Origin: an uncultured Myxococcales bacterium
Lineage (GTDB): Bacteria; Myxococcota; Myxococcia; Myxococcales; Myxococcaceae
Assembly: GCA_937980205.1 (NCBI GenBank)
Contig: CALJKW010000040.1
Location: 1 to 64,000 of the forward strand
DNA length: 64,000 bases
Reading direction: 5' to 3'
The position numbers and the translations under genes were made by a program. The notes under the pieces were generated by a model. It had not been told where the DNA came from. It ran no database searches and saw only the letters and a list, made by a program, of their open reading frames with translations. Below are positions 27,001 through 34,936 of this stretch, piece after piece; position 1 is the first letter of the stretch, and every line of letters begins with the position of its first letter.

Positions 27001-28289
27001 CCACGCCTGCCGAGCTCGCGGCCCGCATCGACCAGCCGGCCTCGGACGTCGAGCAGGCGCTGTTCCGCCTCGAGTCGGTGGGCCAGGTGCTGCGCGGCCG
27101 CTTCCGCCCGAACGCCTCGGCGGAAGAGTGGTGCGACCGTCGCCTGCTGCAGCGCATTCACCGCCTCACCGTCGGCAAGCTGCGCGCCGAAGTCGAGCCG
27201 CTCTCCGCGCAGGACTTCATGCGCTTCCTCTTCCGCTGGCACCACGTCGACGCGGACTCGAAGCTGCGCGGGCCCGCCGCGCTGCTCAAGCTCGTCGAGC
27301 GCCTCGAGGGCTACGAGGCCCCCGCCGCCGCCTGGGAGCAGGAGCTCTTCCCCGCGCGCATGAAGCAGTACGTCGGCGAGTGGCTCGAGCAGGCCTCCTA
27401 CAGCGGCGAGGTCGCCTGGGCCCGACTCACCCAGCGCGACGCGAAGCCGGTGACCGGCCCGCGCCGCGGCGACGTCGTCACGGCTCCGCTGCCCGAGCCT
27501 CGGCGCGTCAGCAGCCCGGGTCGCAACGCCTCGCTCACGTTCGTGCGCCGGTCGCAGCTCGACGCGCTGCTGCAGGCCGCACGGCCGTACCCCGCCGACG
27601 GGCCGCCGCCCTTGCCGGAAGGTCTCTCCACCGCCGCGAAGGACGTCGCCGCCGTCCTCGAGCGGCGCGGCGCCTCGTTCTTCAACGAGCTGTGCGCCTC
27701 GGCCCGCCGCCTGCCGACCGAGGTCGAAGACGCGCTCTGGGAGCTGCTCGCGCGCGGAGTCGTCACCGCCGACGCCGTGCAGAACCTGCGCGTGCTGCAG
27801 AGCCCGAAGCTCAAGAAGCGCCAGCGCGCGATGCAGCGCGGGGGACCGGGCCGGTGGACGCTGCTCCAGCCCGCCGAGCGCATGGAGCCTGCCGCGCTGG
27901 AAGAGCACCTCGCGAGGCTCTTCCTCTCCCGCTACGGCATCGTGTTCCGCGACCTGGTGGTGCGCGAGCCGCTGGCGCCGCCGTGGCGCGACCTCTCGTA
28001 CCTCTACCGGCGCATGGAGGCGCGCGGCGAGCTGCGCGGAGGCCGCTTCCTCTCCGGCTTCGCGGGCGAGCAGTTCGCGCTCCCCGAAGCGGTCGAGCTC
28101 GCGCGGTCGACGCGCCGTCGCGAGAAGAACGGCGAGGTCATTCGCCTCTCCGCCGTCGACCCGTTGAACCTCACCGGCATCGTGACGCCCGGAGAACGGG
28201 TCGCGGCGATCATGGGCCAGCACGTCACGTACGTCGATGGCGTGCCGCAGCGCGAAAGCTTAAGTACGGCGCCTCTTGTCTCAAGCTGA
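24024..28289 (+). CDS. lhr: Lhr-type ATP-dependent helicase
   Basis: A 1421-aa superfamily 2 helicase. Q-motif region and Walker A APTGSGKT (51-58) are followed by motif II VVVDEIHAL (about 172-180), motif III SATV, and motif VI QRLGRAGHR (about 369-377). The long C-terminal part matches the Lhr core and winged-helix-like region, ending NLTGIVTPGERV. Lhr enzymes unwind DNA/RNA hybrids and act in DNA repair. At residues about 905-926 the protein carries PFTLSAGAAGAALQ then APLRVNG, which is the translation of an intragenic copy of the window's palindromic repeat; the frame stays open. The stop overlaps the TTG start of the next gene by 14 bases. Confidence 0.92.
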   Translation: MTALAQLSFDPLDEFHPIVREWFLEEVGQPSAPQLQGWPVIRSGKNVLIAAPTGSGKTLTAFLACLDELFRAACDGTLEDETRVLYVSPLKALGNDVQKNLLQPLERLQARAAAKGLKLQPIRVMVRTGDTPSHERQAMVKKPPHVLITTPESLFLYLTATRSRATLTKVKTVVVDEIHALARDKRGSHFALSMERLKTLGPVAPQLIGLSATVRPLELLARYLTGTSQSCELVQIGHLRPWELSVETPEDELSAVATHEMWGQIYDRLVALTKEHRTLLVFTNTRRLAERVAHDLGERLGEGLVAAHHGSMSRELRLKAEEALKAGKLKVMCATASLELGLDIGSIDLVVQLGTPRSISVMLQRLGRAGHRLSAISKGILFALTRDELVECTALLRAIKEGRLDAVRMPERPLDVLAQQVVAEVAARDWRERELFAVFKRAMPYAGLEWADFEKVLQMISEGVATTRGRSRVHVHRDRVNGELKARKGARLAALQNGGAIPDTFSYAVVLEPEEKVVGSLDEDFAIESMPGDVFVLGTNTWRIRRVYDGAVRVTDAAGTPPTVPFWNGEAPARTEELSAEVARLREDLMQREDAHAWLEQELGLKLRDAAQLLGYVRTGTRTLGAVPSQTTVVAERFFDEAGGMQLIIHAPFGGRINRAWGLALRKSFCRSFDFELQAAASDDGILLSLGEQHSFPLVEIFDFLNAKTVEDVLTQAVLQAPMFGTRFRWVSGRALVLSRMQSGKRVPPPIQRARSEDLIAAVFPAQVGCQDNHGGGDIEVVDHPLVTESLKDCLRDALDVDGLKRVLEAMKVGTISRVAMDLPEPSVFAHAMLNSAPYTYLDDAPLEERRARAVAVRRTLPAEDAAQLGALDAKAIEQVIADAQPLMRTADEVHDALLQLGVLPFTLSAGAAGAALQAAPLRVNGEDFEELLRAHRAGTLGRFAYARERVPWVRALFPDAKTLEPLEGDAPVDREAALQAVVRGHMEVCGPTTPAELAARIDQPASDVEQALFRLESVGQVLRGRFRPNASAEEWCDRRLLQRIHRLTVGKLRAEVEPLSAQDFMRFLFRWHHVDADSKLRGPAALLKLVERLEGYEAPAAAWEQELFPARMKQYVGEWLEQASYSGEVAWARLTQRDAKPVTGPRRGDVVTAPLPEPRRVSSPGRNASLTFVRRSQLDALLQAARPYPADGPPPLPEGLSTAAKDVAAVLERRGASFFNELCASARRLPTEVEDALWELLARGVVTADAVQNLRVLQSPKLKKRQRAMQRGGPGRWTLLQPAERMEPAALEEHLARLFLSRYGIVFRDLVVREPLAPPWRDLSYLYRRMEARGELRGGRFLSGFAGEQFALPEAVELARSTRRREKNGEVIRLSAVDPLNLTGIVTPGERVAAIMGQHVTYVDGVPQRESLSTAPLVSS
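26736..26800. repeat. palindromic repeat embedded in lhr
   Basis: A 65-bp compact copy. Left arm CCGTTCACGCTGAGCG, right arm CCGCTCAGGGTGAACGG; the arms are near-perfect inverted complements around a short core. It lies inside the helicase coding region without breaking the frame. Confidence 0.85.
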
Positions 28290-28848
28290 AGTCAGCGGTC
28301 GCGCCTTCCTGGGGATCATCAACTACGTCCGCGAGACGCACGGGAAGAATGCGCTCGTCGAGCTGCTGCCGATGCTGCCGCCGGTCGCGCGCACGATGTT
28401 CTCGCAGCGCATCCTCCACGGCACCTGGTACCCGTACGACAGCTACGTCGCCTTCCTGAAGGCGCTCGAGGCGAAGTACGGCCGCGGTGACCCCGCCTAC
28501 TGCCGCACGCTCGGGGCAAGCAGCGGCGTCCGCGACATCAACACCGTCTTCAAGATCTACCTCGCCATCGCGAGCACCGAGTGGCTCATCCGCGGCTGCT
28601 CGAAGGTGTGGCCGAGCTACTACCGCAACGCCGGCACCATGGAGGCGATTCGCTGGTCGCCCGACGACACCCTGCTGCGCATCACCGGCTTCCCGGACAT
28701 GGCGCCGCAGCACTGCCGGCTCATGGAGGGGTGGATGATCTCGACCATGAACGCGCTCAAGGTCGACGTGCTCGACCCCCGCGAGTCGATGTGCACCTCG
28801 CGTGGCGGCTCGGCGCACGAGTTCGCCTGCCGCTGGAAGAAGCGGTAG
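28276..28848 (+). CDS. TIGR02265/DUF2378-type protein
   Basis: A 190-aa protein with a likely TTG start at 28276 that overlaps the end of lhr. Motifs HGTWYPYDSYVAFLKALE, RTLGASSGVRDIN, FKIYLAIASTEWLIRGCSKVWPSYYRNAGTM and the terminal EFACRWKK follow the pattern of the myxobacterial paralogous TIGR02265 family, which is distantly related to heme-NO-binding/V4R domains. Two Cys near the C-terminus are typical. Function unknown. The overlap suggests cotranscription with lhr. It ends three bases from the convergent sodC. Confidence 0.75.
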   Translation: MSQAEVSGRAFLGIINYVRETHGKNALVELLPMLPPVARTMFSQRILHGTWYPYDSYVAFLKALEAKYGRGDPAYCRTLGASSGVRDINTVFKIYLAIASTEWLIRGCSKVWPSYYRNAGTMEAIRWSPDDTLLRITGFPDMAPQHCRLMEGWMISTMNALKVDVLDPRESMCTSRGGSAHEFACRWKKR

Positions 28849-28851
28849 CGC

Positions 28852-29403
28852 TCAGGGCGCCGACGAGATGAACGGAACGCTGCCCGGCTTGCGGACGACC
28901 CCGCACGCGATGCGATCGCCCGCGTTGCCCGCCGGCTGCGATTTGAAGTCGTCGACGTCGTCGTGCACCACGAGCGCCTTGCCCATGATGTCGTTCTCCG
29001 CGTTCGTCCCGACCGACCAGAGGCTCGTCGAGAACACGAGCTTGCCCTTGCCGTTCTGGCGCACCTCGATGTTGCCGATGTCGCCGAGGTGCGCGGGTGG
29101 CTGCTCGAGCTGGCCGTGCTGGTGGCCACCGGGGTTCCAGTGCGGGCCCGCCGACTCGGCCTTGTCGTCGCTGCAGTCGCCCTTCTCGTGCAGGTGAACC
29201 GCGTGAAGGCCCGGCATCGTCGACTCGAGCTCGAGCTCGACGCGCGTCTCCATTCCGGTGACGAAGAACTTCGCTTCGCCGGCGACGGTCGAGCCGCTCT
29301 TCGCCTCGAGCTTCGCGATCGCCACGGGAACAGGGCCTTCGTCGCGCCGCGCGTCATGGGTGCACGCCGCCAGAACCAGGACTGCAGGAAGAAGTCGGTA
29401 CAT
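28852..29403 (-). CDS. sodC: periplasmic Cu/Zn superoxide dismutase lipoprotein
   Basis: A 183-aa protein starting at ATG 29403 with signal MYRLLPAVLVLAAC (lipidated Cys14). Metal ligands are visible: HLH (His70, His72), GPHWNPGGHQHG (His88, His96), AHLGD further on, and VVHDD near the C-terminus. The conserved disulfide is formed by GDCS (Cys77) and IACGVV. It disproportionates superoxide at the envelope, complementing KatE encoded about 7 kb away. Much longer upstream frames are antisense shadows. It is divergent from the DUF6600 gene across 251 bases. Confidence 0.95.
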   Translation of the reverse strand: MYRLLPAVLVLAACTHDARRDEGPVPVAIAKLEAKSGSTVAGEAKFFVTGMETRVELELESTMPGLHAVHLHEKGDCSDDKAESAGPHWNPGGHQHGQLEQPPAHLGDIGNIEVRQNGKGKLVFSTSLWSVGTNAENDIMGKALVVHDDVDDFKSQPAGNAGDRIACGVVRKPGSVPFISSAP

Positions 29404-29654
29404 GCTCAGCGAGCGCTGCACGACATATGCCTCTCTCTGCGCGTGACGCTGCCTGCGCCGGCGTGTCGCGTTTCGCCTCAATCGCCATGGCGAACGGCGC
29501 GCGCTGCCCGTGAAGCTCAGGCTCAGCGCACGCGTCGGGCGAGGCGTCTCGGCCGGACGGCGCCTGCGGTCTTCCGTTCGCGAGGGGAGATTTTCCGACC
29601 CCAGGGCGCGTTTTTCCGCTGAATCGGTTCGGCCTGAGGCGCGTCTCCGCGCAC

Positions 29655-31622
29655 ATGAAATCAAGGGCCTGGACCGTCGCGGCGCTGCTGTCCCTGGGCT
29701 GTGCACCCGCGTACGTCGTGACGCGGCCCCCGGACCCCGTCATCGTCGAGTCCGCTCCGCCGCTGGTGACGGTGCCGCCGGAGAGCTACGTCGATGTCCC
29801 GTACGACGTCGACGGCGTGGGCGTCGGCTCGGTGGCCGAGTTCTACGACCCGCTCGCCCCGTACGGCACGTGGACCGAAAACGACACCTACGGCTGGGTC
29901 TTCGTGCCGTCGCAGTCGGACTACGTGCCGTACTCGGACGGCTACTGGTCGAACACCGACTACGGCCTCACCTGGGTGTCGAACGAGCCGATCGGCTGGG
30001 CCGTCACGCACTACGGCCGCTGGGTCTACGAGACGCGGTGGGTCTGGGTGCCGGACACCGTCTGGGGCCCCGCGTGGGTCGACTGGAGGGAATACGACGG
30101 CTACGTCGGCTGGGCGCCGCTGCCTCCGACCGGCGCGCCGAGCTGCCCGTACTCGTCGTGGCGGTTCGTCAACGTCAGCGTCGTGTTCAACACCGACGTC
30201 TCGCGTTGGTACCACCCGGCGTCGGCGGTGCCGCAGCACCTCGAGCGCGCGAAGCCGTGCAACCGCTGGGTGCGGCCTCCGTCCGGCGTCGCGTACGTCG
30301 CCGGCCCCGACCGCCCGTGGGTGAAGAACCGCCCGCCCGAGAAGGTCTTCGTGGGCAAGCTCGGCCGCTACCAGCCGTCCGAGCGGCCGCTCATCGAGCG
30401 CCGCGCCCGCGAGGCCGCGGACCGCTGGGCGCAGCGGCGTGACGCCGAGCGCGCGCGCCGTACGCAGGACGCCGACGCGCGCCGCCGGCCCGATGCGCAG
30501 CGCGAGCAGAACGAGCGCCGCGCCGCGGACGAGCGCCGCCAGCGCGAGGCCGACACGCGCTTCGACGAGCAGCGCCGCCGCGACGCCGAGGTGAGGGCCG
30601 AGCAGGCGCGCCGCCAGCAGGAAGCGCTCGAGCAGCAGCGCCGCCGCGACGCCGAGGCGCGCGCCGAGGAAGCGCGCCGCCAGCAGGAGTACGAGCGCCA
30701 GGCCGAGGTCGCCCGCCGCGCGCAGCTCGAGCTGCAGCGCCGCGAGCAGGAGGAAGCCGCGCGCCGGCAGCAGCAGCTCGACCTGCAGCGCCGCGCGGAA
30801 GAGGCCCGCCTGCAGCAGGAGAACCGCCGCGAGCAGGAGCGGCAGCGCCGTGAGGCCGAGCTCCGCGCCGCGGACGAGGCTCGCCGCCAGGAGGTCGAGC
30901 GCCGCGAGCAGGAGCGCGCTCGCCGCGACGCCGAGGCCCGCGCGGCCGAAGACGCCCGCCGCCAGCAGCTCGAGAACGAGCGCCAGGCCGAAGCCGTGCG
31001 CCGCGCACAGCTCGAGCAGCAGCGCCGCGACGCCGAGGCGCGCCGCATTCAGGAGGCCGAGGACGCGCGCCGGCAGCAGGAGCTCGAGCTGCAGCGCCGC
31101 GCCGAGGAGGCACGCCGCCAGCAGGAGCTCGAAGTCCGCCGCCAGCAGCAGGAGGAAGCGCGTCGCCAGCAGCTCGAAGCGCAGCGCCGGCAGCAGGAGG
31201 AGATGGCGCGCCGGCAGCAGGAGGAGATGGCGCGCCGGCAGCAGCAGGAGGAGCTGATGCGGCGGCAGCAGGAAGAGATGGCGCGGCGCCAGCAGCAGGA
31301 GGAGCTGATGCGGCGGCAGCAGGAACAGATGGCGCGGCGCCAGCAGCAGGAGGAGCTGATGCGGCGGCAGCAGGAAGAGATGGCGCGGCGGCAGCAGGAG
31401 GAGATGGCCCGGCGGCAGCAGGAGGAGATGGCCCGTCGGCAGCAGGAAGACATGCGCCGCCAGCAGTTCGAGGCGCAGCGCCGGCAGCAGGAAGAGCTGC
31501 AGCGCCGCGCGCAGCAGGAAGCCGACCTGCGCCGCCGGGCGGAAGAGGTCCGCCGCGACGAGCTGCGCCGCCAGCAGGAAGGTCGCCCCGAGCAGGGCCG
31601 CATGATGCGGCGTGGCCGCTGA
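29655..31622 (+). CDS. DUF6600 lipoprotein with long Arg/Glu/Gln coiled coil
   Basis: A 655-aa lipoprotein (MKSRAWTVAALLSLGC, Cys16). Residues about 60-155 hold a DUF6600 domain: repeated aromatic units such as YGTWTENDTYGWVFVP, GYWSNTDYGLTWVSN, GRWVYETRWVWVPD and YDGYVGWAPLPP. From about 240 to the end, roughly 400 residues are almost only R, Q, E, A and D, predicted as one very long charged helix. Near the C-terminus the units become exact tandem repeats (EEMARRQQ, EELMRRQQ). It could be a periplasmic spacer or surface filament anchored in a membrane. The 251-base upstream region shows no clear promoter. Confidence 0.8.
   Translation: MKSRAWTVAALLSLGCAPAYVVTRPPDPVIVESAPPLVTVPPESYVDVPYDVDGVGVGSVAEFYDPLAPYGTWTENDTYGWVFVPSQSDYVPYSDGYWSNTDYGLTWVSNEPIGWAVTHYGRWVYETRWVWVPDTVWGPAWVDWREYDGYVGWAPLPPTGAPSCPYSSWRFVNVSVVFNTDVSRWYHPASAVPQHLERAKPCNRWVRPPSGVAYVAGPDRPWVKNRPPEKVFVGKLGRYQPSERPLIERRAREAADRWAQRRDAERARRTQDADARRRPDAQREQNERRAADERRQREADTRFDEQRRRDAEVRAEQARRQQEALEQQRRRDAEARAEEARRQQEYERQAEVARRAQLELQRREQEEAARRQQQLDLQRRAEEARLQQENRREQERQRREAELRAADEARRQEVERREQERARRDAEARAAEDARRQQLENERQAEAVRRAQLEQQRRDAEARRIQEAEDARRQQELELQRRAEEARRQQELEVRRQQQEEARRQQLEAQRRQQEEMARRQQEEMARRQQQEELMRRQQEEMARRQQQEELMRRQQEQMARRQQQEELMRRQQEEMARRQQEEMARRQQEEMARRQQEDMRRQQFEAQRRQQEELQRRAQQEADLRRRAEEVRRDELRRQQEGRPEQGRMMRRGR
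31190..31450 (+). repeat. tandem coding repeat (24- and 51-bp units)
   Basis: Within the coiled-coil gene the sequence repeats as CGGCAGCAGGAGGAGATGGC-like 24-bp units, and as three near-identical 51-bp units with alternating EELMRRQQ and EEMARRQQQ codons. Near identity at DNA level implies recent slippage or unequal recombination. Confidence 0.75.
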
Positions 31623-31653
31623 GCGGCATGTAGGCCTCGTGCACACAGGCGAA

Positions 31654-31671
31654 GCGGAAACCGATTTCCGC
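31654..31671. terminator. hairpin after the coiled-coil gene
   Basis: GCGGAAA-CCGA-TTTCCGC, a perfect 7-bp stem 31 bases after the stop. There is no T run, so it is a weak candidate. Confidence 0.3.
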
Positions 31672-31691
31672 CGCGGCCCGTACGGGAATGC

Positions 31692-32426
31692 ATGACGCTT
31701 CCGATTGGCCGGACCCGCCCCCGCCTCATCGAGCTGCCCAACCCGAATCGCCTGCCGGAGCGTCGCGCCGCCACGCAGCGGCAGTCGCCTGCGTTCGCCG
31801 AGTACAACGGCCGCTCGGGCTGGCAGCTGCAGCCGTCGACGCGTCCGGGCATGCCGGAGCTGCGCGGCGACCTCGCGCCCGGCGGCCGCTACGACCCGAC
31901 GCGCGTCGGGGACGAGCTCCCCGGCAGCCAGCGCCTGTTCGCGACGAGCACGTGGGGCTTCCCGTCGTACACGCGCTCGAGGCACCACTACGCGGTGCTC
32001 AGCGACCCGCTGCCGCGCGGCACGACGTGGGCGCAGGCGAACGATGCGCTGCAGCGCTTCAACGCGCCGACGCGCGACGCGTGGCGCGGCGTCCCCGGCG
32101 ACGGCCGCGCGACGAGACAGACCGTCGTCGAGCCGTCGACCGGTCTGCCCGCCGGCGTCGTCACGGTCGAGCGCGGCGACGGCTGGGTCCGCAACACCAC
32201 GACCTCGGCGCACGCGCTCATCGGCAGCATCACGCGCCGCATCGTCCGCGACGACCAGGGCCGCTACCGCATCCTCACCGAGGGCGAAGGCCGCGGCGGG
32301 CCGGCGGGCGGCATCCGCCACCGACTCAACATCGAGGGCATTCCCGGCGTCGTCGCCGGCGGCCCCGAGCTGTTCAGCCGGATGGACGAGATCACCCTTC
32401 GCTACCTTCGCCAGCAGCGCCGCTGA
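31692..32426 (+). CDS. hypothetical protein
   Basis: A 244-aa protein that I do not recognise. It is basic and Pro/Arg-rich at the N-terminus (PIGRTRPRLIELPNPN), has no signal or membrane segment, and has a more ordered second half with short strands (GVVTVERGDGWVRNTTT) and a C-terminal helix (SRMDEITLRYLRQQ). Terms like GPELFSRMDE hint at a toxin or effector-like C-terminus, but no catalytic motif is clear. It stands alone on the plus strand between the coiled-coil gene and alkA. Confidence 0.7.
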   Translation: MTLPIGRTRPRLIELPNPNRLPERRAATQRQSPAFAEYNGRSGWQLQPSTRPGMPELRGDLAPGGRYDPTRVGDELPGSQRLFATSTWGFPSYTRSRHHYAVLSDPLPRGTTWAQANDALQRFNAPTRDAWRGVPGDGRATRQTVVEPSTGLPAGVVTVERGDGWVRNTTTSAHALIGSITRRIVRDDQGRYRILTEGEGRGGPAGGIRHRLNIEGIPGVVAGGPELFSRMDEITLRYLRQQRR

Positions 32427-32492
32427 CCGTCTCGCTGCCACGTCCGAAAATGGCCAGACAGGGTCCGCCGGGTTCGCTACATCACCCGGCGG

Positions 32493-33896
32493 ATGAGCGA
32501 CACGTATTACCGGGCACTGGCCTCCCGCGACCCGCGCTTCGACGGAGTCTTCTTCGTCGGCGTCACCACCACCGGCATCTACTGCCGGCCCGTCTGCACC
32601 GCGCGGCTCGCCGGCCGAGACCGCTGCGTCTTCTTTCCCACGCGCGCGAAGGCCGAGGCCGAGGGCTTCCGCGCGTGCTTCCGCTGCCGGCCCGAGCTCG
32701 CTCCCGGCAACGCGCCGGTCGACGCCGTCCCGCGGCTCGTCGATCGAGCCGTGCGCCGCATCGAGCATGGCGCTCTCAACGAGGCATCCGTCGACGAGCT
32801 CGCCGAGCAGCTCGGCGTCACCGGCCGTCACCTGCGCCGCGCCATGGTCGAACAGCTCGGCGTCTCGCCCGTCGAGCTCGCGCAGACCGCGCGCCTCGCG
32901 TTCGCGAAGCGGCTGCTGCAGGACTCCGGGCTGCCGCTCGCGGACCTCGCGTTCGCGGCCGGCTTCCAGAGCGTGCGCCGCTTCAACTCGGCGTTCCGCG
33001 CGCACTTCGGCCGCAGCCCGTCGTCGCTGAAGCGCGAGCGGCCCGAGACGGGCGGCCTGAAGCTGCGGCTCGATTACCGCCCGCCGCTCGCGTGGGACGC
33101 GCTGCTCGCGTTCCTCGCGTTCCGCTCGATCCCCGGCGTCGAGGTCGTCGCGGACGGCGCGTACCACCGCACCGTCGGCCTCGACGGCAAGCGCGGCTGG
33201 GTCAGCGTCACGCGCGACGGCACGCGGCTGACCGCGACCGTGTCGACGTCGCTGCTCGGCTCGCTGATGCCGCTCGTCGCGAAGCTGCGCAGCCTGTTCG
33301 ACCTCGACGCGCACCCGGCCCAGGTCGACGCCGTGCTCGCGAAGGACCCGGTGCTCAGGCCGCGCGTGCGTCGCAACCCCGGCCTGCGCGTGCCCGGAGC
33401 GTTCGAGGGCTTCGAGACCGCGGTGCGCGCGGTGCTCGGCCAGCAGATCTCGGTGAAGGGCGCGACGACGCTCGCGGGCCGGCTCGTGCAGCGGTTCGGC
33501 GTCGCGGTGAAGGGCGCTCCGCACGGGCTCACCCACGTGTTCCCGACCGCCGCGTCGATCGCGAAGGCGAGCGTCGACGACGTCGCGAAGATCGGCATGC
33601 CCGGCGCGCGCGCGAACGCGCTGATCGGGCTCGCTGCCGCGATGTCACGCGGGCTCGAGCTGCAGCGCGGCGTGCCGATCGAGCCGACGCTCGAGAAGCT
33701 GCGCGAGCTGCCCGGCATCGGCGAGTGGACCGCGCAGTACCTCGCGATGCGCGCGCTGTCGTGGCCCGACGCGTTCCCGGCGTCAGACCTGGGGGTGCTC
33801 AAGGCGCTCGCCGCGAAGAACCCGAAGCAGAGCAGTCAACGCGCCGAGGCGTTCCGCCCCTGGCGCGCGTACGCAACCGTCCACCTGTGGAGCTGA
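32493..33896 (+). CDS. alkA: Ada-type regulator fused to AlkA 3-methyladenine DNA glycosylase
   Basis: A 467-aa bifunctional repair protein. Residues 1-75 are the Ada N-terminal zinc domain: Cys31, Cys35, Cys62 and Cys65 have exactly the spacing of E. coli Ada Cys38/42/69/72, the first being the phosphotriester acceptor. Residues about 80-185 are an AraC-type helix-turn-helix (SVDELAEQLGVTGRHLRR ... LADLAFAAGFQSVRRF). The rest is AlkA N-domain plus HhH-GPD glycosylase, with LPGIGEWTAQY as the hairpin and catalytic Asp432 in PASDLGV. It would sense methylation and activate transcription, as well as excise alkylated bases. It precedes ogt by six bases. Confidence 0.94.
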   Translation: MSDTYYRALASRDPRFDGVFFVGVTTTGIYCRPVCTARLAGRDRCVFFPTRAKAEAEGFRACFRCRPELAPGNAPVDAVPRLVDRAVRRIEHGALNEASVDELAEQLGVTGRHLRRAMVEQLGVSPVELAQTARLAFAKRLLQDSGLPLADLAFAAGFQSVRRFNSAFRAHFGRSPSSLKRERPETGGLKLRLDYRPPLAWDALLAFLAFRSIPGVEVVADGAYHRTVGLDGKRGWVSVTRDGTRLTATVSTSLLGSLMPLVAKLRSLFDLDAHPAQVDAVLAKDPVLRPRVRRNPGLRVPGAFEGFETAVRAVLGQQISVKGATTLAGRLVQRFGVAVKGAPHGLTHVFPTAASIAKASVDDVAKIGMPGARANALIGLAAAMSRGLELQRGVPIEPTLEKLRELPGIGEWTAQYLAMRALSWPDAFPASDLGVLKALAAKNPKQSSQRAEAFRPWRAYATVHLWS

Positions 33897-33902
33897 GAAC
33901 GC

Positions 33903-34418
33903 ATGGAAGCCATCGAGATGAAGTCGCCGATCGGAAAGCTCACGCTCGTCGCTGACGGCGACGCGCTCGTCGGCGTGTACCTGGAGACGTACGAGGCTCC
34001 GAACGCCGAGCGCCGATCGACGCCGGCGCTCGAGCGCGCGGCGACGCAGCTGCGCGAGTACTTCGCCGGCACGCGCGAGACGTTCGACCTCGAGCTTCAG
34101 CCGCGCGGCACCGAGTTCCAGCGCGCGGTGTGGAGCGCGCTCGGCGAGATTCCGTTCGGGCACACGGTCTCGTACGCGCACGTCGCGAAGCGCATCGGCC
34201 GGCCGAGCGCGGTGCGCGCCGTCGGCGCCGCGAACGGTCAGAACCCGATCGCGCTGATCATCCCGTGTCACCGCGTCGTCGGCTCCGACGGCTCGCTCAC
34301 CGGCTACGGCGGCGGACTCCCGCGAAAGAAGTGGCTGCTCGCGCATGAAACGCGACAGCGCGCCCTCTGGGCCCCGAGCCCCGCCGGCAGGCGACTCAAA
34401 ACCGTCAACGCGAGTTGA
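33903..34418 (+). CDS. ogt: methylated-DNA-protein cysteine methyltransferase
   Basis: A 171-aa protein that transfers the methyl group of O6-methylguanine to its own cysteine. The active-site motif IIPCHRVV puts the acceptor at Cys122; the preceding GTEFQRAVWSAL and IPFGHTVSYAHVA, with arginine finger region (RPSAVRAVG), are typical. It is in an operon with ada-alkA. Together the two proteins carry the activities that are joined differently in E. coli Ada, Ogt and AlkA. Confidence 0.95.
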   Translation: MEAIEMKSPIGKLTLVADGDALVGVYLETYEAPNAERRSTPALERAATQLREYFAGTRETFDLELQPRGTEFQRAVWSALGEIPFGHTVSYAHVAKRIGRPSAVRAVGAANGQNPIALIIPCHRVVGSDGSLTGYGGGLPRKKWLLAHETRQRALWAPSPAGRRLKTVNAS

Positions 34419-34480
34419 CCCTGTAACCTCGGGTTTTCACGTAGAAACTCGCGCACGCGCGCGCACGAGAACCCACTCGT

Positions 34481-34936
34481 ATGCACGCGCTCCCGAACGT
34501 CGACAACGTCGTCCACTTGAAGACCTGGGTCGATCGCCAGGTGCACAAGAACCGTCCGTTCAACGAAGAGGCTCAGCTCTACGCGTACGGCGACGCGATC
34601 GGCCTCGGCCAGCCCGGCGTCTTCATCGATCGCCACAGCGGCGCGCTCTCGTTCACGGTCGGCAACGCGAAGCCCGGCACCACGCTGCGCATCGGAGCGA
34701 TGAGCTCCCGCCGCCGCCGCGTCGTGAAGGCGATGGAGCTCGCCGTCGAGAAGGGCTGGACGTTCGGCAACGCGCCGCGCGACGTCCGCGTCCGCGTGAG
34801 CTTGAACGCCGCAGAGCTGCGCCGCATGGGCATCACGCCCGGCTCGAAGCTGGGGCTGCAGACGCTCGACGGCGCCGAGCGCGGCGACATCACCTGGCTG
34901 CCCGTGCACAGCGAGGAAGAGATCCGCCCGCGCTGA
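34481..34936 (+). CDS. hypothetical protein
   Basis: A 151-aa soluble protein, not recognised. It has a basic cluster (SSRRRRVVKAMELAVEKGW) and a regular alternation of strands (GVFIDRHSGALSFTVG, DVRVRVSLNAAELRRMG). The end (LGLQTLDGAERGDITWLPV) resembles small beta-barrel or SpoVT-like folds, but no motif is decisive. Its stop is immediately followed by the stop of the convergent gene (TGATCA). Confidence 0.7.
   Translation: MHALPNVDNVVHLKTWVDRQVHKNRPFNEEAQLYAYGDAIGLGQPGVFIDRHSGALSFTVGNAKPGTTLRIGAMSSRRRRVVKAMELAVEKGWTFGNAPRDVRVRVSLNAAELRRMGITPGSKLGLQTLDGAERGDITWLPVHSEEEIRPR

Noticed and set aside
22566..28223. 1885-codon open frame on the minus strand opposite lhr
   Set aside because: It is a shadow of GC-rich codons: composition is Arg, Ala, Glu and His-rich without domains, while the plus strand encodes a clear helicase.
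31190..31450. CRISPR array
   Set aside because: The repeats are contiguous coding units of 24 and 51 bp without unique spacers.
29661..33536. 1291-codon minus frame across the coiled-coil gene and alkA
   Set aside because: Leu/Arg-rich low complexity that mirrors the repeat of the plus-strand gene; no start signal or domain.
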